Positions 24,966 to 33,496 of a DNA stretch of 64,000 nt are shown one piece after another. Made by a program: the position numbers and the translations under genes. Under the pieces are notes generated by a model. The model searched no databases and had not been told where the DNA came from. It saw nothing but the letters and a program-made list of their open reading frames with translations. How positions within the stretch are numbered: position 1 is the stretch's first letter; the number at the start of each line of letters is the position of its first letter. Source of the stretch: Streptomyces spiroverticillatus (GTDB taxonomy: Bacteria > Actinomycetota > Actinomycetes > Streptomycetales > Streptomycetaceae); the NCBI GenBank assembly GCA_014650415.1, contig BMUX01000005.1, positions 372,001 through 436,000 on the forward strand, written 5' to 3'.

Positions 24966-26018
24966 TCAGCGCGAGCGTTCGGCCAGCGTCAGCAGGAGGT
25001 GGGCGGACTCCGGGCGCAGGAAGTCGGAGTGCGCCCCGGCGGGGGAGAGGCGGGTCCGGCGGCTGCCCCGGTAGAGCCAGTCCGCGTTGACGTTGACGAC
25101 ACGGTGGTCCAGGACGTGCTGCGGGTAGCTCACCTCCGTGCCGAGCAGCCGGGTCGAGAACTGGGGGACGGGGGCGGGCCCCACCCCCGAGTGCCCGATG
25201 CCCGGTTCGCCCTCGGCCCGCAGATGCCAGAAGCCGGTGGCCCGGTCCCAGCGGGAGTGGGTCAGGACGAGAGGGCCGCCGAGCGGTGCGCCGGGATGTT
25301 CGGCGGAGGGGAACAGCGAGGCGAAGTGCCGGACGAAGGCGTCCCGGGGCGCCGCCATCTGGAAGATCAGCGCACTGTCGACGGTGAACGGGTGCCGGGA
25401 GTCGCGCGGCACGCTCCAGGACAGGACCGGCGGCCGCTCGGCCGCCCGCTGCACCGCCTCGCACAGGAACCGGCCGCCGAACGAGTGCCCGACGAGGTGC
25501 AGGTACTGGCCGTGGCGGTTGGCGAGGACGGGCGGGGCGTACGGCGTGGTCCGCTCGTCGTCCAGATAGCCGAGCAAGTGCCCGATGACGTACGGCGCAT
25601 GGCCCGCTCCGTCGGCGCTCATGGCGTGCGCCCGGTCCCGTACGAGACGGTAGCCGCCCAGGGTGGGGAGGCTGGACGACGGCCAGCGCACCACCACGCT
25701 CCACGGGCGGTAGCCCTTCGCCAGCCCGGGATAGCGGTCCGGGTGCGCCCGCCACAGGTCCACGGCCTGCCCGAGCAGCCGCGTCGTACAGCGCGCGGCG
25801 GTCGCGGGAGGGGTCTGCCAGCCGTGCACGTAGACATGGAGGTCCGTCGCCCAGTCCGGTATGCGCAGGTGCCGGGCGAGGTGGTCGGCCACCTGGTGGA
25901 CGGGGACCGGGACACCCGCCGGTGTGCGGAGCCGTCCCTGCTCGTCGAGGTCGACCACGGCGGGTTCCGGGACGGCGGGTTCCGGGACGGCGGCGTCGAG
26001 CGGCGCGGCGGCGGTCAT
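24966..26018 (-). CDS. Alpha/beta hydrolase of the NB-ARC/CHAT operon
   Basis: A 350-residue serine hydrolase. LHVYVHGWQTPP is the oxyanion region, LHLVGHSFGGRFLCEAVQ carries the nucleophile elbow GHSFGG, and the late GAHSDFLRPESAHLLL supplies a candidate catalytic His. The first 60 residues look flexible (PEPAVPEPAV duplication from a 15-bp repeat). There is no signal peptide. Its start overlaps the CHAT protease stop by ATGA, so the two are translated together. It resembles lipase/esterase-fold proteins. In this context it may be an effector acting on membrane lipids or another ester, or a substrate of the protease; both are inference. Confidence 0.82.
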   Translation of the reverse strand: MTAAAPLDAAVPEPAVPEPAVVDLDEQGRLRTPAGVPVPVHQVADHLARHLRIPDWATDLHVYVHGWQTPPATAARCTTRLLGQAVDLWRAHPDRYPGLAKGYRPWSVVVRWPSSSLPTLGGYRLVRDRAHAMSADGAGHAPYVIGHLLGYLDDERTTPYAPPVLANRHGQYLHLVGHSFGGRFLCEAVQRAAERPPVLSWSVPRDSRHPFTVDSALIFQMAAPRDAFVRHFASLFPSAEHPGAPLGGPLVLTHSRWDRATGFWHLRAEGEPGIGHSGVGPAPVPQFSTRLLGTEVSYPQHVLDHRVVNVNADWLYRGSRRTRLSPAGAHSDFLRPESAHLLLTLAERSR

Positions 26019-27286
26019 GAGGCGAGGTCCAGACGGCTGTGCAGACCGCAGTGCAGCGAATAGGTCAGCGCGAGGGGGTTGTGGAACTGCTTGGCGAAGG
26101 TCCTGACCAGGAGCCGGCTGATCTCGCCCGCCGTGTGCCGGCCCTCCAGGTACAGGTCGAGGAAGGAGTAGGCGTACTCCGAGGCGAAGACCTGCGGTAT
26201 CTCGATCTGCGGGCCGAGCACGCCGTCCGCGCCGAGGTCGATCAGCGTCGCACTGAGGTGTTCGGCGTGCGTGCCGGACGACGTCTGACCGGTGTGGCAG
26301 GCGTTGAGCAGGACGAACGGCTTGAAGCGCTGCGGTTTGTCCCGCCACGGCCGGCGCTTGCGGTCGACCTTCGCGCTGTCGATCAGGTCCGCGTCGGACA
26401 GCTTGATGACCAGCCGCCGGTTGGGAGGGTCCTCGTCCGTGAACGTCCCGTGGCACCAGAAGTACATCAAGTCCTCGGGAAGCACTGCCGAGTTGAGGGC
26501 GTTCAGGAGGTCCTCGGCCTGTGTGCGGACGGTGAGCTGCGACTTCTGGTCCAGCAGGTCGCGTACGTCCGCCGCCCGGCCCACTCCGTCGAGGGTGGTG
26601 TCGGTGTTGAGGCTGGTCACCGCCCGCAGACGGGGCTCCAGCCTCATCTGCTGCACCCAGGACTGGGCGGTGCTGGTCTGTTCGATCTGGTGGCGGTGGC
26701 CGAGGAAGGCGTCCCAGGGGTCCTTGAAGAGGGAGGGGTTCACGGCGAGCATCGGCCAGGGCAGGGGGAGGTCCGAGTCGAAGCTGATCCGCAGGTTCTC
26801 CTCGTCGGCCAGGGCGCCCAGGAAGAACTCCCGGAAACGCCTCAGGCCGGAGCCCCTTCCGTCGAGCATGACGTCGAGGACGTCGAAGCCCTCCTCGGCG
26901 AGATTCTTCACGAGGGTCTCGACGAGCGGCGAATGCTGCGTCAGGTCGGTCCGCTCCGACAGCGGATGCCCCCCGATCCGGGAACCCGGCACCGGGTTCT
27001 CGTCGACGTGGTTGACGACCAGCCGATTCCACTCGTAACGAAGCGTGCTCGCCTTGCCGCGCAGGACGTCGAGCGACGTTTCCAGGCGGGCACTGGTCCA
27101 GCGTTCCCGCGCGGGCAGCCATGAGGCGCAGGCGGTGACCGACAGTGCGCCGTGGGCGGTGTGGCGCACGATGATCCGCAGGTCACGCGGGGCCTCGCGG
27201 CCCGGGTCACGCGGGGCGCGGGGCGGGCGCAGGGTGTACCCGGAGGACGGGTCGTGCACGATCGCGACGGCGAGTTCCTGTGGCAT
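26015..27286 (-). CDS. CHAT-domain caspase-like protease
   Basis: A 423-residue protein. The C-terminal half is a CHAT domain (caspase-HetF-associated): MYFWCHGTF carries His279 and FVLLNACHTGQ carries Cys330, the expected His-Cys catalytic pair, followed by GADGVLGPQIEIPQVFASEY. The first 200 residues are a helical N-terminal region with an acidic-basic mix and no named domain. ATG 27286 is 5 nt after the stop of the giant NB-ARC/TPR gene. Known relatives paired with TPR or NTPase regulators are activated to cut specific partner proteins, for example TPR-CHAT of type III-E CRISPR effectors. Here the NB-ARC/TPR protein is the obvious regulator, and the hydrolase or NADAR protein are candidate targets. 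Confidence 0.88.
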   Translation of the reverse strand: MPQELAVAIVHDPSSGYTLRPPRAPRDPGREAPRDLRIIVRHTAHGALSVTACASWLPARERWTSARLETSLDVLRGKASTLRYEWNRLVVNHVDENPVPGSRIGGHPLSERTDLTQHSPLVETLVKNLAEEGFDVLDVMLDGRGSGLRRFREFFLGALADEENLRISFDSDLPLPWPMLAVNPSLFKDPWDAFLGHRHQIEQTSTAQSWVQQMRLEPRLRAVTSLNTDTTLDGVGRAADVRDLLDQKSQLTVRTQAEDLLNALNSAVLPEDLMYFWCHGTFTDEDPPNRRLVIKLSDADLIDSAKVDRKRRPWRDKPQRFKPFVLLNACHTGQTSSGTHAEHLSATLIDLGADGVLGPQIEIPQVFASEYAYSFLDLYLEGRHTAGEISRLLVRTFAKQFHNPLALTYSLHCGLHSRLDLAS

Positions 27287-27291
27287 CCGGT

Positions 27292-30200
27292 TCAGTCGCT
27301 CCCTTGCTCCGGCACACTGCCGCGCACTTCGGGTACGTGGACCACCGTCTCCAGCTCCTGGAGCGCGAGCCCGGAGTCGTGGTCGTACACGGCGAACCGG
27401 AGCGGGTGCGCCCCGGGTTGCCGCGGGGTGAAGGCGAACACGGCGGACGGCCCGCCCGGTACGTACTCCACGGCGGCCGGGGCGACCACCGCATCGGTAC
27501 GGCAGTCCGCCACGATCTCGACGCGGTCCAGGTCGGGGGCCGGGACGTCCTCGTTCCGCTCCAGACGCACTTCGATGGCGGAGGTCCGGCCGACGGCCGT
27601 CTCGTCGCGGAGCGTCAGCCGCGGCCGACGGGCGGGGCGGGCGGTGCGCAGGCGCCAGCGGAGCTCTTCGGTCTCGGGGTGGTCGGGGCCGAGGGCCCGC
27701 TCATGGCGGTCGAGTACGTCGTGCTGCTCCTCCGGGGCGACCGGTGCGTCGGACTCCAGCCGGGTGAGGACGAGTTCGGCGTGGCTCTCCAGGGTGTCCG
27801 GGTGGTCGGGGCCGAGCAGGCAGGCGCGGCCGGAGTGGACGGCCTGGAGCAGTCGGACTGCTTCCGTGGGGCGACCGGAGGCCCGGAGCGTGCGGGCCAG
27901 CTCGACGGCCGGGCTGGACTGTCCGCCGCCCCAGTAGTCGGCGTAGAAGTCGATCACCAGCCCGAGCCGCACCGCCTCCTCCTGGAGCGCGGTGAGTTCC
28001 GGCCCGTACTCTTCGGGCCCGTCGGCGCCCCTAGCGTCGAGCGCCGCCGCCCGCAGATGGACTTGTACGAGGCCGTCGAGGTCGCTCGGCCAGTACGGTC
28101 CGGGCCGCGACCGGCTCACGGAAGGGAGCAGCCCCTCCAGGACTTCGCGGGCCGCCTCGGGTTCCCCTCCTTGCAGCAAGGCGTGTCCCAGGTCGCCCCA
28201 CGGGCCCCACGTACGAGGATGGTCCGCGCCGAACAGACGTACTACGTCGGCCACGGACTGCCGGGCCAGGGGCACCGCGCGGTCCGCGAGCCCGGAGTCG
28301 GCCAGTGTCCAGATCAGATGGCCCCGCACGCGGGACGTCCGGGTGTGCTCCTCCGGCAGCAGTTCCTCGCACTGCTTGCGCAACTCCTCCAGGAGATCCG
28401 CGGCCCGGACCAGGTCGCCGCTCTCCCGGACGGCGAGCGCCAGACTCAGCCGGCAGGACAACGTCTCGGTGTGGTCCGCGCCCCGGACGCGCTCGCTGTC
28501 GGCGACCAGGTCGAGCAGAATCCGCACGGCACTCTGCTGCTTGCCCACCCAGCGCTGCGCCCGGGCCCAGTCCTTGCGGGCCTCCAACGTCGAGTGGTGG
28601 TGCGGTCCGAGGACCCGGTCGCAGTCCCTGACGAGGTCCTCGCGGATCCGCAGCGACCTGCGGTAGTCGCCCGCGTGCCCACACGCCGAAGCGAGTTTGG
28701 AACGGGCTTCGAGTGTGCGCCCGTGGTCCCCGCCGACTGTCCGGGCACAGTCCTCCACGAGGAGTTCCGCGGCGCGCAGGGCGGGCCGGACGGTGGAGGG
28801 ATTCAACAGGACCCAGACGAGATCGTCGCGCACTTCGAGCGTCTCGGCGTGATCGGGGCCCCAGTGGCGCTCGTGCTCCGCGTGCAGTTGGAACAGCTCG
28901 CGCAGGGCTCCCGTCCGGTCACCGGCGAGTTCGCGCTGCCTGGCCAGGGCCGTCCGGGCGTTCAGGACCTGCGGGTGACGGGCACCCAGGGCGCGGGTCC
29001 GGTCCAGGATCTGCTCGGCCAGGGAGACCGCCTGCGCGTACTCTCCCGCACGCTCCAGGGCGTCCGCGAGCAGGCTGCGGCTGTTGAGCGTGGTGATGTG
29101 CGCTTCCCCCAGCACCTTCGCCTGGTCGGTCACCAGGGCAGGCAACCCCGCCAGGGCGCGCCGGAGCCGGCCCGAGCGGAGCCAGGCGTAGAGCAGCCAG
29201 GCGCGTGCGTTGAGGGTGTCCACGTGATCCGGCCCCAGCACGCGGGTGCAGGCGTCCAGCAGAGGTACGGCGAACTCCTGGGCCAGGTGGTGGTTGCCTG
29301 CGGCGAGGTGCCCCGCGACGATGTCGCGCCGGATGTCGAGCACGTCGGGGTGGTCGTCCCCGTCGCGCGCGGACTGTGCCTCCCGCACGGCCGTCAGCAC
29401 GGCCAGGGACGCTTCGTGCCGACCCGCTGTGCGCAGGATCAGTGCAAGACCCCGCCGGGAGCGCAGCGTGCGCGGATGGTCGGGGCCCCAGGTGCGGGTC
29501 CATCCGGCGATCGCTTCGAGGTACAGGGTCTCGGCCCGCGTGTGGTTCTGTGTGGTGGAGTGCGCGTTCGCCAGGGTTTCGAGAAGGACCAAGGCGTCCG
29601 GTGCCTCGTCACCCAGCAGCCGACGATACGTGTCGAGCAGACGCTGGAGCTCCGTGATGGCCTCGTGATGGCTGCCCGCCGACAGGTGGGCCAGTGCCAG
29701 ACCGTGGAGCGCCGACAGTGTCTTGGACGTCTCGGCACCGGCGAGCCGCGTCCGGACGGCGACCAGTCGCTCGAACTCTTCGGCTGCCAGGACTCCTTGA
29801 TCGGCCGACAGCAGACCCCAGGCGAACAGTTGGCGCGTGTAGAGCGTGTCCGGGTGCTCCTCGCCCTGCACACGCACACGGTCGGCGATCAGTTCGGTGA
29901 GCACGACGAACAACGGGCCGAAGTCGTAGGCATCCTGGAAGACGCAGCCGAGCATCTCGCGGGTGTCCAGCGTCTTCGGATGATCCGGGCCGTGGACCCG
30001 CACGTGGGCCTCCACCAGTTCCTGGTAGACCCGGACGGCATCCGCGTGACGACGTGCCCCGGCGAACAACCTGGCCAGGGCGCTCCGAGTGGCGAGGATG
30101 CGCGGATGGTCGGCACGGAGGAAGCCGTCCATGTCGTGGAGCAGGCTCTGCAGTTCCGCCACCGCTCGCGCGTGGTCGCCGTTCTCCTGGCGTGTGGTGG

Positions 30201-32838
30201 CGAGGACTTCGCGCACCTCCAGAACGTGCGGATGCCTCGGCCCCAGCAGGGCGACCCGGTCGTCCAGGACCTGGACGTAGAGAGCGACGGCTTCCGTGAA
30301 CCGGCAGGCGGCGCGCAAGGTGTTGGCCAGCCTCACGCGCGCCGTGAGGGTGGCCGGGTGGTCCGCCCCCTGTGCCCTGGTGCGGTCGGTCACCAGCCTC
30401 TCGCGTTCGTCCAGAGCGCGACGGAGGTCTCCCGAGCGTTCCAGGGTCAGGGCGAGAGCGCCCCGGGCACGCAGCGTGTCCTGGTGCAGCTCCCCTCGTA
30501 CCGCACGCAGACTCGCGATCACCGCCTCGTAGCAGACGGCCGACTGTACGTAGTCCTCCCGGAGCCCGTGCACCTCGGCGATGTCGTCCCGATAGTCCAG
30601 CGTCGCCGGATGATCCGGCCCCTGTGCCCGCGCGCTGTCCTCGGCCAGCGACTCGAAGAGGGGCAGCGCGACGTCGGGTCCGTCGGCGTCGATCACCGCG
30701 TAGGCGAGACCCTGCCTGGTGTCCAACGTGTCCGGATGGTCCGGCCCCTGCACCCGCGTCCGCGCCTCCAGCACCTGCTCGTAGATCTCCACCGCCACCC
30801 TCGGCTCACCCGCCGTCAGATGCGCCGACGCCAGCCACCCCCGGCTGGTGAGCGTGTCGGGATGGTCGGGGCCGTGGGCGGAACTCCGGTCCTCCACCGC
30901 CTGCCGGTACAGGAGCAGGGCCTCGGCATGGTCACCGGCCGTGAGACGGGCGTACGCCAGATTGGTGCGACTGGTGAGGGTGTCCCTGTGCCCGGCGCCC
31001 AGCACCCGTTCGCGGTCGGCCACCACCGAGGTGAACTCCCGCACCGCGTCCACGTGCCGCCCCGCCGTCTGGAGGGCGTACGCCAGCTCGTTCCGGCTGT
31101 GCAGCGTGTCCGCGTGGTCGTCGCCCTGGACACGGCGGCGGACGGCGACGACCTCCTCCAGCTCCGTCACCGCGCGCACGACCTCACCGGCCTTGCGGTA
31201 CGCGTACGCCAGCCGCTCCCGGCTGGCCAGCGTCTCCGCAGCCTCGGGTCCGGAGACCGTCGTACGGTCCAGGAAGAGGTCCTTGCACAGGCCGATCGCC
31301 GTGACGGGGTCACCGGCCTTGGCATGGAGTTCGGCGAGACGGTCCCGGTGGCCGAGCGTGGTCTCGTGGTCCACCCCGCGCCAGCGCGAGTTGAGGTCGA
31401 CGACCCGCTGCATCAGCGGGATGGCCAGAACGTGTTGTTCGCGTACGACCAACTCCGCCGCGCCCCGGTCGTACATGGCCACCAGCGCGGCAGCCGCTTC
31501 GGCGTCCTGTGCCGCCCCCGTCTCGGCCAGTGCCTGGATGTGGGTGAGGAAGGGGCCCACGTCCTTCGCCGCGCCCGACACGGCGGCGGCAAGGGCCCGT
31601 TCCGCCCGGTCGCGGGCGCCGGGGGACCGGGCGGCCGTCGCCCTGCGCAGTGCGCGCTGGAGCAGCCGGTGCAGGGTGATGCCGCCCGGGCCCAGGGCGA
31701 CCAGGTGGTAGTCCCGCAGGGCGTCGAGAGCCGCCCGGTTCTCCCTCGCCCCGCCGTCCATGTGCGCGAGGACTCCCAGCGGCAGGGCTTCGGGGGCGTA
31801 CCAGGCCAGTGCGTGCAGCAGGGGCACCGCCGCAGGATGCCGGGGCCGGATCGCCTCCAGGCTGGTTCGGCAGATCCGGTCCACGGCCCGGTCCGCCGCA
31901 CTGTCCCCGCTGTGCCCGCTGTGCCCGCTGTGCCCGCTATCCCCGCTGTGCCCGGTCCGCGCGCTGCGGGCCAACTGTGCCCGGTAGGCGGCGAACCCGG
32001 TCCGGGTCTCCCGCAGATAGGCGCGGGCCTGCGCCAGCGCGAGGGGCAGATGCCCGAGGTCCGCCGCCAGGAGCTCGGCCTGGGTCTGCTCGGCCTTCGC
32101 GGGCGGGGACTGACCGGCCGGTTCCGCACCCGGACCGCAGAGCAGGTCCAGCGAGGCCTTCCGGCTGAGTACGTCCAGGCTGATCAGCTCGGTGCCTTCG
32201 AGCCACCCGGTACGGACCCTGCTCGTCACCAACTGGTGGCCCCGGGACAGGAGCCGGCCGAGGAACGGCGTGAGGTGCTCGGGCCGCTCGACGTTGTCGT
32301 ACACGAGCAGCCAGCCGGAATGCGCCTCCAGCCAGGCCAGGGCCCACTCGGTGCGCTCCACCGGGGTGGCCCGCCGCGCCCACCCGGGGAACAGGGCGCG
32401 CGTGAGGTCGGCCAGCCCGGACGCGATCTGCTGCTCGCTCTCGGCGGTGATCCACCAGACGAGGTCGTACGTTGCGCGGCGCGCGTGCGCGTAGTGCAGC
32501 GCCAGGGCCGTCTTGCCGATGCCGCCCAGCCCGCTGACGGCGGCGGCCGAGTGCTGGGTGATGACCCCGCCGCCGTCGGCCAGGGAGGCGTCGACGTGGG
32601 CGAGTGCCTCCGCGCGGCCGACGAAGGGCTGCCGGGAGGGGTTGGGCAGGTTGTCCAGCGGCCGGCCGAGCGCGATCCGGGCGGCGGCTTCCTTCGCCTC
32701 GGGCGGCAGTACGGTCGCGCGCTGCTCGGCGTGGGGGTTGCTGCCGGGACGGGTGCCGTCGCCCTCCTGGCTCAGCGACAGGGGACCGCTCCGGGCACCC
32801 TCGACCGCTGCGGAGTGCGACTGCTCGGTGATGATCAT
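27292..32838 (-). CDS. Giant NB-ARC (STAND) NTPase with about 28 TPR repeats and C-terminal beta-sandwich
   Basis: A 1,848-residue regulator. Residues about 72-400 form an NB-ARC module: entry motif PFVGR, Walker A GLGGIGKT (103-110), Walker B LLVYDN (177-182), sensor LVTSRVR (near 203). A winged-helix-like part follows with a GHS-repeat linker near 285-305. From about 430 to 1720 run some 28 TPR-like units of about 42 residues marked by G-x-D-H-P-x-T-L-x-x-R. The last 115 residues are beta-rich and end in a sandwich-like segment (FTPRQPGAHPLRFAVYDHDS). ATG 32838 follows GGGGGAG. STAND proteins sense a ligand through repeats, oligomerise on ATP and switch on effectors. It heads a four-gene operon with the CHAT protease. 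Confidence 0.9.
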   Translation of the reverse strand: MIITEQSHSAAVEGARSGPLSLSQEGDGTRPGSNPHAEQRATVLPPEAKEAAARIALGRPLDNLPNPSRQPFVGRAEALAHVDASLADGGGVITQHSAAAVSGLGGIGKTALALHYAHARRATYDLVWWITAESEQQIASGLADLTRALFPGWARRATPVERTEWALAWLEAHSGWLLVYDNVERPEHLTPFLGRLLSRGHQLVTSRVRTGWLEGTELISLDVLSRKASLDLLCGPGAEPAGQSPPAKAEQTQAELLAADLGHLPLALAQARAYLRETRTGFAAYRAQLARSARTGHSGDSGHSGHSGHSGDSAADRAVDRICRTSLEAIRPRHPAAVPLLHALAWYAPEALPLGVLAHMDGGARENRAALDALRDYHLVALGPGGITLHRLLQRALRRATAARSPGARDRAERALAAAVSGAAKDVGPFLTHIQALAETGAAQDAEAAAALVAMYDRGAAELVVREQHVLAIPLMQRVVDLNSRWRGVDHETTLGHRDRLAELHAKAGDPVTAIGLCKDLFLDRTTVSGPEAAETLASRERLAYAYRKAGEVVRAVTELEEVVAVRRRVQGDDHADTLHSRNELAYALQTAGRHVDAVREFTSVVADRERVLGAGHRDTLTSRTNLAYARLTAGDHAEALLLYRQAVEDRSSAHGPDHPDTLTSRGWLASAHLTAGEPRVAVEIYEQVLEARTRVQGPDHPDTLDTRQGLAYAVIDADGPDVALPLFESLAEDSARAQGPDHPATLDYRDDIAEVHGLREDYVQSAVCYEAVIASLRAVRGELHQDTLRARGALALTLERSGDLRRALDERERLVTDRTRAQGADHPATLTARVRLANTLRAACRFTEAVALYVQVLDDRVALLGPRHPHVLEVREVLATTRQENGDHARAVAELQSLLHDMDGFLRADHPRILATRSALARLFAGARRHADAVRVYQELVEAHVRVHGPDHPKTLDTREMLGCVFQDAYDFGPLFVVLTELIADRVRVQGEEHPDTLYTRQLFAWGLLSADQGVLAAEEFERLVAVRTRLAGAETSKTLSALHGLALAHLSAGSHHEAITELQRLLDTYRRLLGDEAPDALVLLETLANAHSTTQNHTRAETLYLEAIAGWTRTWGPDHPRTLRSRRGLALILRTAGRHEASLAVLTAVREAQSARDGDDHPDVLDIRRDIVAGHLAAGNHHLAQEFAVPLLDACTRVLGPDHVDTLNARAWLLYAWLRSGRLRRALAGLPALVTDQAKVLGEAHITTLNSRSLLADALERAGEYAQAVSLAEQILDRTRALGARHPQVLNARTALARQRELAGDRTGALRELFQLHAEHERHWGPDHAETLEVRDDLVWVLLNPSTVRPALRAAELLVEDCARTVGGDHGRTLEARSKLASACGHAGDYRRSLRIREDLVRDCDRVLGPHHHSTLEARKDWARAQRWVGKQQSAVRILLDLVADSERVRGADHTETLSCRLSLALAVRESGDLVRAADLLEELRKQCEELLPEEHTRTSRVRGHLIWTLADSGLADRAVPLARQSVADVVRLFGADHPRTWGPWGDLGHALLQGGEPEAAREVLEGLLPSVSRSRPGPYWPSDLDGLVQVHLRAAALDARGADGPEEYGPELTALQEEAVRLGLVIDFYADYWGGGQSSPAVELARTLRASGRPTEAVRLLQAVHSGRACLLGPDHPDTLESHAELVLTRLESDAPVAPEEQHDVLDRHERALGPDHPETEELRWRLRTARPARRPRLTLRDETAVGRTSAIEVRLERNEDVPAPDLDRVEIVADCRTDAVVAPAAVEYVPGGPSAVFAFTPRQPGAHPLRFAVYDHDSGLALQELETVVHVPEVRGSVPEQGSD

Positions 32839-32895
32839 CGCTCCCCCAGGCTGCTGACCACCTTCCCGCCTGCGCGCGGGCGACGCGGGAGGGCC

Positions 32896-32924
32896 ACTCT
32901 AGGGACGGCGGCGAAGGCTGTCAC
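32896..32924 (-). promoter_or_regulatory. Predicted promoter of the NB-ARC/CHAT operon
   Basis: On the minus strand GTGACA (32924-32919) and TAGAGT (32901-32896) are 17 bp apart, predicting a start near 32889 and a 50-nt leader. No operator-like dyad overlaps it, in keeping with constitutive low expression of a sensor. Prediction by eye. Confidence 0.45.
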
Positions 32925-32958
32925 GGAGGCGGGGGAAGGGAAGGGGACAACCGGCCAA

Positions 32959-32979
32959 ATCCCTCAGCCCGGGAGGGAT
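32959..32979 (-). terminator. Stem-loop after MerR gene
   Basis: ATCCCTC (32959-32965) and GAGGGAT (32973-32979) form a 7-bp hairpin just past the MerR stop, separating it from the downstream NB-ARC/CHAT operon. No U-tract is present. Confidence 0.45.
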
Positions 32980-32989
32980 GTCAGGAGCC

Positions 32990-33430
32990 TCACGCGTCCC
33001 GCAGGTCCCGCTTCCGTGTCTCGCCCGCCCAGTCCGCGCGTACGGTCTGACCCCCGAGCCCCATGTGCGCGACCTCCTCCGCCGCCACCCCGATCACCTC
33101 GTCCAGCACCGCCCGCGACCGCAGCAGATCCGTGATCATGCCGTCGATGCGGGCCCGTTCCGCCGTGAGCTCCGCGAGCAGTCGCGGTGTGGCGACGGCG
33201 GAGGGGCCGCCGTCGGAGTCGCGCAGGCAGGGGAGGAGCTGGGCGATCTTCTTGCTGTGCAGCCCGGCCGCGTACAACTGCTGGATGAGGACGACCCGGT
33301 CCACCGCCCCCTCGGCGTACTCGCGGTGGCCGCCGGGCGTCCGCGTGGATCCGAGCAGCGCCTGCTTCTCGTAGTAGCGCAGGGAGCGCTCGCTCACCCC
33401 GGTGCGCTCCGCCAGTTCACCGATCCGCAT
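32990..33430 (-). CDS. MerR-family transcription regulator
   Basis: A 146-residue regulator. The winged helix is MRIGELAERTGVSERSLRYY with GGHREYAEGAVDRV, then a dimerisation coiled coil (LLAELTAERARIDGMITDLL). No metal-binding Cys cluster is visible, so it fits the general MerR class that responds to small organic or redox signals. It is divergent from the old yellow enzyme, and a perfect palindrome sits between the promoter hexamers of that gene, the arrangement MerR proteins use to activate transcription. Confidence 0.92.
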   Translation of the reverse strand: MRIGELAERTGVSERSLRYYEKQALLGSTRTPGGHREYAEGAVDRVVLIQQLYAAGLHSKKIAQLLPCLRDSDGGPSAVATPRLLAELTAERARIDGMITDLLRSRAVLDEVIGVAAEEVAHMGLGGQTVRADWAGETRKRDLRDA

Positions 33431-33458
33431 GCCTCTACCTGCGCTTTCTCAGCGGGAC

Positions 33459-33490
33459 TTGAATCTGACACCGGTGTCAACTTCTACCGT
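33459..33490 (+). promoter_or_regulatory. MerR-type promoter with 20-bp spacer and central palindrome
   Basis: TTGAAT (33459-33464) and TACCGT (33485-33490) flank a 20-bp spacer centred on the perfect palindrome TGACACCGGTGTCA (33466-33479). Over-long spacers (19-20 bp) with a central operator are the hallmark of MerR-activated promoters. The predicted start falls at about 33497, the A of the reductase ATG. Confidence 0.7.
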
Positions 33491-33496
33491 ACGGGC

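Noticed and set aside
28000..31700. Regularly spaced similar DNA blocks that superficially suggest a CRISPR array
   Set aside because: The period is about 126 bp, in frame, and encodes TPR units; there are no short identical repeats with unique spacers.
27280..33135. A nearly 2,000-codon open frame on the plus strand opposite the NB-ARC/TPR gene
   Set aside because: It is the antisense shadow of a high-GC gene. The minus-strand product has clear Walker motifs and regular TPRs, while the plus-strand text is Gly/Arg/Val-rich without domains.
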